Below, piece after piece: positions 32,724 through 41,328 of a DNA stretch of 47,006 nt. The stretch is from NCBI GenBank assembly GCA_025352235.1, contig JANXTU010000089.1:1-47006 (forward strand), written 5' to 3'. The notes under the pieces were generated by a model, which saw only the letters and a program-made list of their open reading frames with translations, was not told the DNA's origin and did not search any database. The translations under genes and the position numbers were made by a program. Position 1 is the first letter of the stretch, and each line of letters opens with the position of its first letter. This stretch comes from Fimbriiglobus sp. Lineage in GTDB: Bacteria > Planctomycetota > Planctomycetia > Gemmatales > Gemmataceae.

Positions 32724-35195
32724 TCACACCACCACAACCGGCAAGGAGACCTTCCGAGGTTCGGCGAACTGTCCCGCGTAGACGGGCTGATCGCGTTCGA
32801 GCCAGGGGTCGACGTAGGCCGCCATCGTCTTCTCGACTTCGGCGTCGAGCGATGCGACGATCCCGAGCGAGTCTTCGACGATGATTTTTCGCAAGTTCTC
32901 GATGCCGATGCGCGGGACGAAGTCGTAGGTGCGTTCGATCCACTTGGCATTGTCGCGGTAGTAAATCAGAAACCGGCCGATGACTTGCATCGCCTCGTCG
33001 CGGGTGTTCACCCGGCACAAAATGTCGGTCCGGCGGACGTGGGCGCCCGCGGCCCCGCCGACGAGGATTTCCCACTCGCCCCCTTCGGTCGCGACGATGC
33101 CGACGTCTTTGACGGTGCTCTCGGAGCAGTTGCGCGGGCAACCGCTCACGCCCATCTTCACCTTCGCCGGGAACTCGAACCCCTGAAAGCGTTTCTCCAA
33201 GGCGATGCCCAAGCCGGTGCTGTCATTCGTGCCGTAGCGGCAGAATTCGGTGCCGACGCAGGTCTTGACGGTCCGCAGGGCCTTCGTGTACGCGTAGCCC
33301 GAAGGCATGCCGAGGTCGGCCCAGACGCCGGGGAGGTCTTCTTTTTTGATGCCCAAGAGGTCGATACGCTGACCGCCGGTGAACTTGACCATCGGCACGG
33401 AATACTTCTTGGCGACCTCGCCGATTTTGATCAAATCGTCCGCGGTCGTGACGCCGCCGTAGACGCGGGGAATGACGCTGAACGTGCCATCCCTTTGGAT
33501 GTTGGCGTGGACGCGGTCGTTGACATACCGGGCGTCGCGCTCGTCGATGTACTCGGTGCCCCAGATGCTTTTCAGCATCGAGGCCAAGCCGTTCTTGCTC
33601 TTCTCGTCTTCGTGTGTGGCGAGTTCGCGGAGCACCGCCGAAACCGATTTCAGCCCGCGCTTCTTGCACTCGGCCACGAGCGTCGGCTTGTCGAGCGGCA
33701 CGGCCGTGACGTACCACGACTCGCTCGGGTCGGCCTTCACCGCCCCCGCCACGGCTTCGATCAATCCCGCGATCATCTTCTTGCACGAGCCGCAACCGGT
33801 GCCGGCACGGGTGGCTTTGCCGACCATCGGCACGCTGGTTTTCCCGGCCTGGATCGCCTTCACGATGGTGCCCTTGCAGACGCCGTTGCAATCGCAGATC
33901 TGCTTGGCATCAGGCAAGTCGGCGAGCGAAATCTCGGCGCCTTTGGTCTTGGTTCCCGCGCCGAAGAAGAGTTCGAGCCGGCGCTCCGGGGCGGGTTTCT
34001 CCGTCATGAAGAACTCGACGAGATCGTCGGCCGGGCCGAGGTCGCCGAGCATGCAACACGCGGACACTTTGCCCTCGCGGACGATCGCCTTCCAGTAGAC
34101 TTGGCGGGCCGGCTCGGCGAAGGTCACGACTTCGTCCGTCGGTTGGACGTCCGAAATCCGCCCCATGCTGGCGAGTTCGACGCCCATCACTTTCAGCTTC
34201 GTGGCGAGCTTCGAGCCCGTGTACTGCGCGTTCGCATTCACCCCGGTCAATCGCAGTGCCAGCGTCTTCGTCTGTTCCCAAATCGGGGCGACGAGGCCGT
34301 AGACCATGCCGCGGTGTTGGACGCACTCGCCGACGCCGTAGATGTTCGGGTCGTTCGTTTGAAGCGAGTCATCGACGAGGATCGCGCGATCGCAGGTCAG
34401 GCCGCACTCGCCAGCGAGTTCCTTGTTCGGGCGAATCCCGGCCGAGACGACGACCATATCGCACTCGACGATCGACCCGTCGGCGAACTTGACTCCCTTC
34501 ACGCGGTTGGTCTCATCGCCCACGAATTCTTTGGTGCTCGCCGAAGTGATGGCCGTGATCCCGAGCTTCTCGATGGTCTGTTGCAGAACCTTGCCGCCGT
34601 CGGCATCGAGCTGCACGCCCATGAGCCACGGTCCCATTTCGACGACGGTCACGTTCACGTTGTGCGTCATCAATCCCTTAGCCGCTTCCAAACCCAAAAG
34701 CCCGCCGCCGATGACAACGGCCTTCTTGCAGTCCTTGGCGTACTCGGCGATGTTGCGGCAGTCGTCGAGGGTGCGGAAGACGAAGACGCCGTGGAGCGAG
34801 GTGCCCGCGATGGGGGGCACGAACGGCCGCGAGCCGGTGGCGAACACGAGCGTGTCGTACGGCTCCTCGACGCCGTCGGCGTAGGTGACTTTCGCCTCGC
34901 GGTCGATGCGGGTGACTTTCTTACCGGCGTGGAAGGTGACGTTGTTGTCCGCGTACCACGCCAGCGGATTGAGGAAGATCTCCTTGGCGTCTTGACTGCC
35001 ATTCAGGACGTTCGACAGGAGAATGCGGTTGTAGTTGCCGTAGGGTTCGTCGCCGAAGATGCTGACGTCGAAGGCGTGCGAGGGATCGAGCGCGATCAAA
35101 TCTTCGATGAAGCGCGCCCCGGCCATGCCGTTGCCGATGACGACGAGCCGCTTCCGGGTGATGGGGGTATCGCGGATCGTATTGGGCTGGATCAA
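32724..35195 (-). CDS. nirB: Nitrite reductase [NAD(P)H] large subunit
   Basis: An 823-residue assimilatory nitrite reductase that reduces nitrite to ammonium by six electrons. The N-terminal FAD/NAD part begins KRLVVIGNGMAGARFIEDL, with VVIGGGLLGLEAAKGL at about residue 170. The BFD [2Fe-2S] ligands are C434, C436 (CDCNGVC) and C468, C471 (CGSC). The siroheme-4Fe-4S ligands are C646, C652 (TCVGTEFC) and C686, C690 (GCPRNC). It has one BFD domain. The start is a TTG at 35195 overlapping the SUMT stop as TTGA; no ATG or GTG precedes the FAD motif in frame. A palindromic repeat separates it from nirD. The tight link to SUMT fits its need for siroheme. Confidence 0.95.
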   Translation of the reverse strand: MIQPNTIRDTPITRKRLVVIGNGMAGARFIEDLIALDPSHAFDVSIFGDEPYGNYNRILLSNVLNGSQDAKEIFLNPLAWYADNNVTFHAGKKVTRIDREAKVTYADGVEEPYDTLVFATGSRPFVPPIAGTSLHGVFVFRTLDDCRNIAEYAKDCKKAVVIGGGLLGLEAAKGLMTHNVNVTVVEMGPWLMGVQLDADGGKVLQQTIEKLGITAITSASTKEFVGDETNRVKGVKFADGSIVECDMVVVSAGIRPNKELAGECGLTCDRAILVDDSLQTNDPNIYGVGECVQHRGMVYGLVAPIWEQTKTLALRLTGVNANAQYTGSKLATKLKVMGVELASMGRISDVQPTDEVVTFAEPARQVYWKAIVREGKVSACCMLGDLGPADDLVEFFMTEKPAPERRLELFFGAGTKTKGAEISLADLPDAKQICDCNGVCKGTIVKAIQAGKTSVPMVGKATRAGTGCGSCKKMIAGLIEAVAGAVKADPSESWYVTAVPLDKPTLVAECKKRGLKSVSAVLRELATHEDEKSKNGLASMLKSIWGTEYIDERDARYVNDRVHANIQRDGTFSVIPRVYGGVTTADDLIKIGEVAKKYSVPMVKFTGGQRIDLLGIKKEDLPGVWADLGMPSGYAYTKALRTVKTCVGTEFCRYGTNDSTGLGIALEKRFQGFEFPAKVKMGVSGCPRNCSESTVKDVGIVATEGGEWEILVGGAAGAHVRRTDILCRVNTRDEAMQVIGRFLIYYRDNAKWIERTYDFVPRIGIENLRKIIVEDSLGIVASLDAEVEKTMAAYVDPWLERDQPVYAGQFAEPRKVSLPVVVV

Positions 35196-36001
35196 AGCTC
35201 ACCCGGGGAGGAGGAGGAGAGTGCTTGGGAGGCAAGTGCGAGCAATTTCTCGCGGTAGCGGACGACTTCGCCGACGATGAACAGCGCCGGTGCTTCGATC
35301 GATTCCGACTTCGTTTGCTCGCCGATGGTGGCGAGTTCGCCGACGACGCAGCGCTGGTGGTCGAGCGTGCCGTTTTCCAAAATCGCCACCGGTGTCGCCG
35401 GTGACAAGCCGTTGTCAATCAACTTGCATGCGATCGCCGCGAGGTTGCGCACGGCCATATAGAAGACGACGACGGGCATCTTGGCGAGCGCATTGAAGTC
35501 GAGAGTGCATTCCGGCGAGTCGGGATCGAAGTGCCCCGTGGCGAAGGTCACCGATTGGCCGACATCGCGGTGCGTGAGCGGGATGCCCGCGGCGGCCGTG
35601 GCCCCGAGCGCGGACGTGACACCGGGGATGATCTCGAATGGAATTCCTGCTTCGGCAAGAGCTTCGGCTTCCTCACCGCCGCGGCCGAACAAACAGGGGT
35701 CGCCCCCCTTCAAACGGCAGACGCTGAGCCCTTGTCGGGCCAAGCGCACCAAGGCTTCGTGGATGGTTTCTTGGGTCGTCGAGCCGATGCAATAGCCGCG
35801 CTTGCCGACGTGCAAAATCACGGCGTCGGCCCGGGCTTCGCGGAGTAACTCCGGCGCGATCAACGCATCGTGCAGAACAACGTCGGCGGTTTGCAAACAG
35901 CGGAGGCCGCGGACCGTAATGAGGTCGGGCGAACCGGGGCCGGCGCCCACGAGCGAAACTCGACCGTGTGAAATTGCATTGTTAAAATCGCGAGAGATCA
36001 T
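35192..36001 (-). CDS. cobA: Uroporphyrinogen-III C-methyltransferase (siroheme SUMT)
   Basis: A 269-residue SAM-dependent methyltransferase making precorrin-2 for siroheme. VSLVGAGPGSPDLITVRGL, CRLKGGDPCLFGRGGEEAEAL and EIIPGVTSALGATAAAGIPLTHRD are the SUMT signatures in order. The ATG at 36001 has GGTGG eight bases upstream; the frame extends to 36067, but that part is not SUMT-like. It ends overlapping nirB, so both are co-expressed. A second SUMT domain, fused to HemD, is at 1004-2548. The likely pair for dehydrogenation and ferrochelation (CysG-N/SirC/SirB type) is not in this window. Confidence 0.94.
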   Translation of the reverse strand: MISRDFNNAISHGRVSLVGAGPGSPDLITVRGLRCLQTADVVLHDALIAPELLREARADAVILHVGKRGYCIGSTTQETIHEALVRLARQGLSVCRLKGGDPCLFGRGGEEAEALAEAGIPFEIIPGVTSALGATAAAGIPLTHRDVGQSVTFATGHFDPDSPECTLDFNALAKMPVVVFYMAVRNLAAIACKLIDNGLSPATPVAILENGTLDHQRCVVGELATIGEQTKSESIEAPALFIVGEVVRYREKLLALASQALSSSSPGEL

Positions 36002-36363
36002 CGTAATAACCACCGGAGCAAGACTGCAATAGAATCGGGCACGGATGATCGGCACTCTTTCGGTCAACCGCCAATAGCAAATGCATGCCGAGCCAACCGG
36101 CGACGGGTTGAGTGGTTAACTGCATACCCCTGACTATCCACGTTCCATGCCGGATGAAGTACTCGGCAGAAAGTGCCCGAAAACAACGCATTTCTGCGAT
36201 GGGGAGACGGGATGATCTCGAATCGTGCAACGATGTCGCGCAGCGCCTGCCCGACCGCTATGCGGTTCGATCCGGCCTGGGCGCGCCATGGGAGTCGAGT
36301 CGCCGGCACGGGTCCTCCGCGTCCACTTGTCACCTCCGAATTCCTTCGCAGAATGGCCGGACG
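36002..36363. promoter_or_regulatory. Divergent region between the nitrate cluster and the CBS gene
   Basis: A 362-base gap that should contain the promoter of the leftward SUMT-nirB-nirD-nasA-electron-transfer-narK cluster and of the CBS-domain gene. No NtcA-type GTA-N8-TAC palindrome, riboswitch-like structure or clear -35/-10 pair was found by eye. Coding potential appears low in all frames apart from a weak extension of the CBS gene. Confidence 0.4.
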
Positions 36364-36831
36364 ATGGAACTATCGCGCCACTTGCGGGTCGAGAATGTCG
36401 CCCGGTTGAATCCGACCGCGCCGCGTCAAATCGACATCGGCCGGTCGGTCGCCGACGCGGTCGACTTGATGCGCCGTGAGCGCGTCGGTTGCCTATTGGT
36501 CACGCGCCGCGGCGAACTCGTCGGCATCTTCACCGAGCGCGATTTGTTGAAGCGCGTGTTGGCCGTGGGGAAGCCGTTGGCGGATCCGCTGATCGACGTG
36601 ATGACGGAAGCGCCCGCGTCGGTGCGGATCAACGAGCCGATCCGCACGGCGATCCGGACGATGGAAGAAGGGGGCTACCGGCACCTGCCGGTGGTCGACG
36701 AGAACAACCGCCCCGTCGGCGTGCTCTCCGCGAAGCGGATCGTACGGTACTTGGTCGAACACTTCCCGTCGCTCGTCCACAATCAACCGCCGGAGCCGGA
36801 CCGCTACCCCGCCACGGCGGAGGGGGCGTAG
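36364..36831 (+). CDS. CBS-domain-pair protein
   Basis: A 155-residue cytoplasmic protein made almost entirely of a CBS pair (Bateman module). The first CBS has RSVADAVDLMRRERVGCLLV and GIFTERDLLKRVL; the second has IRTAIRTMEEGGYRHLPVVD and PVGVLSAKRIVRYL. Such modules bind adenosyl nucleotides and gate partner proteins. The ATG at 36364 (MELSRHLRVENV) starts just before the fold; the frame is open further upstream without CBS-like character. It diverges from the nitrate cluster, so a regulatory link is possible but unproven. Confidence 0.85.
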   Translation: MELSRHLRVENVARLNPTAPRQIDIGRSVADAVDLMRRERVGCLLVTRRGELVGIFTERDLLKRVLAVGKPLADPLIDVMTEAPASVRINEPIRTAIRTMEEGGYRHLPVVDENNRPVGVLSAKRIVRYLVEHFPSLVHNQPPEPDRYPATAEGA

Positions 36832-36902
36832 TCGTTTCAAGGGGCTGTGGCGGGATCAGCGAATCGTCACCCAAACAATCGGCCCGAATTGCAGAGGAGC
36901 CG

Positions 36903-37382
36903 TCACGGCGTCGACTCCTCAGGTAGAAACGGATCGAAGTCTTCTTCATACCACGATTGTGGGGGAGGGAACCGCTTGGCCAGTTCGATGCACCGCTCTT
37001 GGCTCAACTGCATCGGAGCCAGAAGAATGTCTTCCAAGTCGTCCAGCGTTTGCCACTTGGGGAAAGGCTCGTTGTATTTCGTCGCGAGTTGATCCCGGAG
37101 CGCCGTCAGCCGCGCATGGCTTTGAATCGCTTCGCGGTCTTCGCGGGGTGCCACAATCCGGAGGCAATCGTCGATCCGCTCGAGTTCGCCTTTGAAAAAG
37201 AACTCGCACTGGTCCCGTTGCGCATGCAACGGTTCGGCATCGCCCGTCCGCAATGTTTCGCGGCAGGTGGCCTCCCAAACTTCAATGGCGAATTGCGCGA
37301 GCGTCTCGTAGTGCCCGAGCAAAGCCACGGCGCGGTCTCGGGCAGTGGATTTGAGCAACTCGCTGGGCATCGTGGCGATCAT
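36903..37382 (-). CDS. Hypothetical protein, alpha-helical
   Basis: A 159-residue protein, MIATMPSELLKSTARDRAVA at the N-terminus, mostly predicted helix: RAVALLGHYETLAQFAIEVW, ELERIDDCLRIV and ALRDQLATKYNEPFPKW. GAGAGG lies eight bases before the ATG at 37382. It follows the stop-side of an Uma2 gene with a 22-base gap, so they are likely co-transcribed. I recognise no family, membrane segment or catalytic motif. The acidic C-terminus (EEDFDPFLPEE) is unremarkable. Confidence 0.65.
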   Translation of the reverse strand: MIATMPSELLKSTARDRAVALLGHYETLAQFAIEVWEATCRETLRTGDAEPLHAQRDQCEFFFKGELERIDDCLRIVAPREDREAIQSHARLTALRDQLATKYNEPFPKWQTLDDLEDILLAPMQLSQERCIELAKRFPPPQSWYEEDFDPFLPEESTP

Positions 37383-37404
37383 CGCAATTCCCTCTCGGCA
37401 GACA

Positions 37405-37998
37405 TCATTCGAACAGATTCGCCACGGGCACCCGAAAGCCGGGGAGGTGCGGTTCGCCCGAGATTTCCATGAGGCGGTTAAACAGCACGGGCTCCGCGCC
37501 GGGGCTGTACACCGTGACGCTCTTGTCGTGCAAGTCGAGCAGCCAGATCAACGGCACCCCGGCCGCGAGGTAGGCATCGGTCTTTTCGTCGATGCGCTCC
37601 ATCACTTCGCTCGGCGACAAGATTTCGACGCAGAGCGTCGGCACGCCCTCGACGATCGTCGATTCCCCGGTTTGCACCGCCAGCACTTCGGCCGACACGA
37701 CCATGACATCGACGCCGAAGGTGCGATCCGGATCGAGCGCGAGCCGGACACCGGCGTCGCCGGCCAGGACTTTCCCGCGCGGCTTGGCTTGCATTTTGAG
37801 CCAATTGCGAAGTTCGCCCGTCGTTGCGGCAGTGGCTTCGCTATGTTCGATGTTTCGCACCGGCATAATGTCCCCTGTTTCGGAGTCGATAACACCGCTC
37901 GGGTTTTCCCGGAGTTCGCCGTCGAGGACGTACCGATCAACCCCGTCGTACTGTTGGTCGATGAGGTCGTTGCCCGACACGGCCAGCTTCACGATCAT
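37405..37998 (-). CDS. Uma2-family protein, second copy
   Basis: About 197 residues starting MIVKLAVSGNDLIDQQYDG at an ATG at 37998, with GGAGG seven bases upstream. The central and C-terminal parts fit Uma2: GVDVMVVSAE, TLCVEILSPSEVMERIDEK, YLAAGVPLIWLLD and VTVYSPG. The N-terminal half is less like Uma2 than the copy at 17370, and includes RENPSGVIDSETGDIMPVRN. The gltX stop lies 29 bases upstream, so it may be read from the gltX promoter. The role is unknown. Confidence 0.8.
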   Translation of the reverse strand: MIVKLAVSGNDLIDQQYDGVDRYVLDGELRENPSGVIDSETGDIMPVRNIEHSEATAATTGELRNWLKMQAKPRGKVLAGDAGVRLALDPDRTFGVDVMVVSAEVLAVQTGESTIVEGVPTLCVEILSPSEVMERIDEKTDAYLAAGVPLIWLLDLHDKSVTVYSPGAEPVLFNRLMEISGEPHLPGFRVPVANLFE

Positions 37999-38026
37999 GG
38001 TTATTCCTCCCTTGTCTCGGGGCATT

Positions 38027-39586
38027 CTATACCGCGGCCAGTGTGACCGCGATGCGCTTCCGCGACGCCTCTTTCCCCAGAATCGCCAGCGTATCGAACA
38101 GGCCGAAGCCGACGCCACTGCCCGTGACGGCGATGCGGACCGGGGTCACCAGCGCGTTCGGTTTGATCCCCTTCGCGGCGGCGAAGTCGTGCAGCGCTTT
38201 GTCGGTGCTTGACGCGTCGAACGGCTCGCAAGTGCCCAGGACCTCGGCGAACTCGCGGAGGAGTTCTTTAGCGGCCGGGTCTTTGAACGCTTTCTCGCGG
38301 GCCTTCGGATCGTATTCGATTTCGTCTTTCAACAGCGGCGCGGCGAAGGCCAAGACGTCGCTGAACAGTTTGATCCGATCCCCGGAGGCTTCGATGACCC
38401 GAAGTAGCTTCGCCCGCACGTCGTCGCTCGGCGCGTCGTCGATCAGTTTGGCCCGCCGCAGGAATGGCAGGCAGCGCTCGAGTTTCTCCGCCGGCGGGAT
38501 CAGCTTCATGTACTCCCCTTGCAGCCAGAAGAGCTTCTTTGCGTCGTAGTTGCCGGGGGCGTCGGTGACGCGCTCCAGACTGAAGTTGGCGATCAGCGTG
38601 TCGAGCGGGATGAACTCCGATTCGCCATCCATGCTCCAACCGAGCCGGCAGAGGTAATTGATGAGCGCCTCCGGTAAATAGCCGATCTCGCGGTAGTAGG
38701 CGACCGTGGCGATGTTCAGATCTTCCCGGCCCTTGATCTCGTCGTCGGTCCAGCCGCAGGTTTTGAACTTGGCGATCTCATCGTTCGACAGCGGCGGTAG
38801 GTTCCGCTTGCTCATCTTGTTGCCGTTGTAGTTCACCAGCGGGATGTGTCCGAAGGTCGGCGGCGTCGCACCGAGTGCTTGATACATCAAAATCTGCGTC
38901 GGCGTATTCGAGAGATGTTCGATGGCCCGGACGACGTGAGTGATGTCGAAGTCGGAGTCGTCTACGACCGTGGCGAAGTTGTAGACGGCCCGGCATAAGC
39001 CACTCGCGTCCGGGCCGCGCAACAGCATCGGATCGCGGATCGTATCGGTCGAGATGTCCTGCTTGCCCTTGACCGCGTCGTCGAACTTCACCGACTGCCC
39101 GAGTTCTACCTTCAGGAGCAGCGGCGCCGGCGCCGCGGTGTACTGCCGGACGTTTTCCTCGGCCGCCGTGTCGCGGTTGGTCCCGCGGTGCACGTACGGC
39201 TTGCGGGCCAAGTCGGCTTGCTTGCGGGCCGCGGCTTGCTGCTCGGGCGTCGTGTAGTCCGGGTAGGCTTTGCCTTCGGCCAGCAACCGCATCGCAGCGG
39301 CTTCGTACTGGTCGTTGCGCTGGCCTTGGAAGTACGGCGCGTGCGGCCCGGTGCTCTCGCCGCTGGCGTCCGGGGTCGGGCCTTCGTCCCACGTCATGCC
39401 GAGCCAGGCGAAGCCGTCGATGATCGGCTTCACGGCGTCGGCGCGGTTGCGCGAGTCGTCGGTATCGTCGATGCGGAGGATGAACTGTCCACCGTGGCGC
39501 CGCGCCAGCAGCCAGTTGAACAGGGCCGTGCGGACCCCGCCGATGTGGAGGTAGCCCGTGGGGCTGGGGGCGAAGCGAGTGCGCAT
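38027..39586 (-). CDS. gltX: Glutamyl-tRNA synthetase
   Basis: A 519-residue class-I aminoacyl-tRNA synthetase charging tRNA-Glu. TRFAPSPTGYLHIGGVRTAL carries the HIGH-equivalent motif (HIGG at 14-17), and NGNKMSKRNLPP the KMSKS-equivalent. FNWLLARRHGGQFILRIDDTD and SDFDITHVVRAIEHLSNTP follow GluRS order. Length is normal (~480-520). Whether it discriminates (GluRS versus non-discriminating) cannot be decided here. An imperfect 31-base inverted repeat separates it from the maoC-like gene. Confidence 0.96.
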   Translation of the reverse strand: MRTRFAPSPTGYLHIGGVRTALFNWLLARRHGGQFILRIDDTDDSRNRADAVKPIIDGFAWLGMTWDEGPTPDASGESTGPHAPYFQGQRNDQYEAAAMRLLAEGKAYPDYTTPEQQAAARKQADLARKPYVHRGTNRDTAAEENVRQYTAAPAPLLLKVELGQSVKFDDAVKGKQDISTDTIRDPMLLRGPDASGLCRAVYNFATVVDDSDFDITHVVRAIEHLSNTPTQILMYQALGATPPTFGHIPLVNYNGNKMSKRNLPPLSNDEIAKFKTCGWTDDEIKGREDLNIATVAYYREIGYLPEALINYLCRLGWSMDGESEFIPLDTLIANFSLERVTDAPGNYDAKKLFWLQGEYMKLIPPAEKLERCLPFLRRAKLIDDAPSDDVRAKLLRVIEASGDRIKLFSDVLAFAAPLLKDEIEYDPKAREKAFKDPAAKELLREFAEVLGTCEPFDASSTDKALHDFAAAKGIKPNALVTPVRIAVTGSGVGFGLFDTLAILGKEASRKRIAVTLAAV

Positions 39587-39587
39587 T

Positions 39588-39672
39588 GTGCGGAGTTCGG
39601 AATTCGGAATGCGGAGTGGGAGAACAAGCGGGCGGTTCGGGCACTCCGCACTCCGAACTCCGAATTCCGCAC
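39588..39672. repeat. Imperfect 31-bp inverted repeat between maoC-like gene and gltX
   Basis: Arms 39588-39618 and 39642-39672 pair with three mismatches in 31 bases; the arms are built from a cggaattcgg-type ~7-8 base word (cggagttcgg, cggaatgcgg). The right arm touches the last base of the maoC stop codon. The loop is 23 bases. It looks like a dispersed repeat that may also terminate transcription or sit in the gltX leader. Confidence 0.8.
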
Positions 39673-40130
39673 TACCCTTTCGGCCGACATTCCACCAAGG
39701 TACTCATGCGGCCTTCTTGAACGGTCTTGCCCTCTTGGTTCAAGATCGTCCGGTGCCAGAGGACTTCGCCGCGCTTGCCGACGCCCTTCAGCGACTTCTC
39801 GACGACGCGGCTGAGGACGTGGATGGTGTCGCCGACGAACACGGGGGCGAGGAACTTCCAATCGGTCACGCTGAGCAGCGCGACGGTTTTCGTCGCGGGG
39901 GAGTAGTAGCTTAGACCGCTGGCAATGCTGAAGATGCCGAAGCCGTGGGCGATGGGCCGGCGGTACGCGGTCGTCTTGGCGTGTTCGTGGTCGGTGTGGA
40001 TGACGTTGAAATCGCCGCTGAACCCGGCGAACGCCACGATGTCGGTCTCGGTGATCGTGCGGCCGGGGGATTGCCAAACGAGGTCGGGGTCGAGGTCTTC
40101 GTAGGTCAGATACGGCATCAGCAGATTCAT
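39672..40130 (-). CDS. MaoC-type acyl dehydratase (hot-dog fold)
   Basis: A 152-residue hydratase-like protein. The R-hydratase active-site pattern is present: GFSGDFNVIHTD, with Asp40 and His45 in the D-x4-H spacing, followed by RRPIAHGFGIFSIASGL. These enzymes add water to trans-2-enoyl-CoA to give R-3-hydroxyacyl-CoA, or act in related acyl chemistry. Length is that of a single hot-dog domain. The substrate is unknown. It is upstream of gltX in the same direction, with no functional link evident. Confidence 0.85.
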   Translation of the reverse strand: MNLLMPYLTYEDLDPDLVWQSPGRTITETDIVAFAGFSGDFNVIHTDHEHAKTTAYRRPIAHGFGIFSIASGLSYYSPATKTVALLSVTDWKFLAPVFVGDTIHVLSRVVEKSLKGVGKRGEVLWHRTILNQEGKTVQEGRMSTLVECRPKG

Positions 40131-40230
40131 CGTCGCTCGCAGTCAGCTCGAACTGTTGGGCGGGAAACCTACCTTATTTGTACTTGGCTCGCCGCCCGAA
40201 ACAACCGCGCGCCGGCGGGACGGTCCGGCA

Positions 40231-40704
40231 TCATTTCCCGGCGCAGGGCTTGGCGAGGATCGCCACGAGGATCGTCTCACCCGTTTTGAGTTTGTACGGC
40301 GTGACGATGGGGAAGAACTTGTCGCACACACAATTGTAAGTCACCTCGTCCAGCCCGGGCAACTTGACGATCAACTCGATCCGGCCGGCTTTGTCCATCC
40401 CCTCTCGAATGGTCACCGTCGCGGTCTGCTTTTCGGGCAAGTCGAACGAATACGGCTCGCCGAGGCGAATCGATTTGTCGAGGGTGTTGACGATCTTGAA
40501 CCCGACGAATTCGTCGTTCCGCTTGCGCACTTCCTTGGCCAGCGTCGCCAACTTCGGATTGGTCGCTTCGTCGGATTCGCTCGCTTTGATGACCACGAGC
40601 GTCACCCGCACCGCCTGCGGCGCCGGTTTGGGGTCGTCCCGGCCGGCCGAAACCGGGGCGAGAAGCAAGAGAATCAAAATCGACAGCCGGCCCATCGTGG
40701 ACAT
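40231..40704 (-). CDS. Small secreted protein of unknown function
   Basis: A 157-residue protein with a signal peptide (MGRLSILILLLLAPVSAG), then a beta-rich domain: RVTLVVIKASES, FVGFKIVNTLDKSIRLG, TATVTIREGMD and GETILVAIL. No family is recognised. Two Cys near the C-terminus (NCVCDKFFP) could form a disulfide or bind metal. It starts 6 bases after the anti-sigma stop, and either of two ATGs (40704 or 40695) could be used. It is the third gene of a sigma/anti-sigma operon, so it may be part of the same envelope response. Confidence 0.7.
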   Translation of the reverse strand: MSTMGRLSILILLLLAPVSAGRDDPKPAPQAVRVTLVVIKASESDEATNPKLATLAKEVRKRNDEFVGFKIVNTLDKSIRLGEPYSFDLPEKQTATVTIREGMDKAGRIELIVKLPGLDEVTYNCVCDKFFPIVTPYKLKTGETILVAILAKPCAGK

Positions 40705-40710
40705 CCCCCA

Positions 40711-41328
40711 TCACTTCGCGGCACGGGTTTGGTAAATCATCGGGGCGTCGCCGGGTTGCGGCACCGAAAACGCGTTGCGCCCCTGCCGGGCGATCTGCAT
40801 TTCGTCCACAGTCGCCAAATCGAGCACGTCTGGCAGGAGTTCGTCGCAGGAGACGAACAGCGGGGAAACATCCCCCCACACCGCGCTGACCCGCGCTTCG
40901 CCCGAGTGGGCGATCGGCAGATCGTCGAACTCCGCGAGCGGATCATCCGGTGCCAGCTTCGACGGGGTCGATTGCACCACGTTCTCGCCGAGGCGGTCGT
41001 TCGGGCAGGCGAAGAACAGCATCCCGGCCATCGACGCGGCGACCCCGGACAAGATCGTCGGGCGGAGCCACGCCCACTTCTGCCGGAGGATGGCGGGCCG
41101 CAAGCGGGCCAAGATCAACTCGCCGCTGCGGTGGAGATCGACCGGCTCCGGAGCGGAGGAAGCCGTGTTGCCTCGTCCGGTTTCGCTCAATTCCCGGAAC
41201 AGCTCGGCGACTTCGGGCCGCGCGTCGATCCACCCCTCGACTTCGAACCTCGACGCGGGGTCGAGTTCGCCGTCGACGTAAGCGAGCACCAGCAGTTGCC
41301 AAGGTTCGAGTCGGTCGCCGGGTGTCAT
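40711..41328 (-). CDS. Putative anti-sigma factor
   Basis: A 205-residue protein with a cytoplasmic N-terminal helix pair (LLVLAYVDGELDPASRFEVE, EVAELFRELSE), a single membrane segment around residue 88-108 (ILSGVAASMAGMLFFAC), and an extracytoplasmic C-terminus. The N-terminus resembles the anti-sigma domains of planctomycete ECF regulators, but it lacks the HxxxCxxC zinc motif. It overlaps the sigma gene (ATGA), which is typical. The role is inferred from position and layout. Confidence 0.75.
   Translation of the reverse strand: MTPGDRLEPWQLLVLAYVDGELDPASRFEVEGWIDARPEVAELFRELSETGRGNTASSAPEPVDLHRSGELILARLRPAILRQKWAWLRPTILSGVAASMAGMLFFACPNDRLGENVVQSTPSKLAPDDPLAEFDDLPIAHSGEARVSAVWGDVSPLFVSCDELLPDVLDLATVDEMQIARQGRNAFSVPQPGDAPMIYQTRAAK

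Noticed and set aside
32709-35258. Long rightward frame opposite nirB
   Set aside because: nirB carries all cofactor ligands on the other strand; this frame is a codon-bias shadow.
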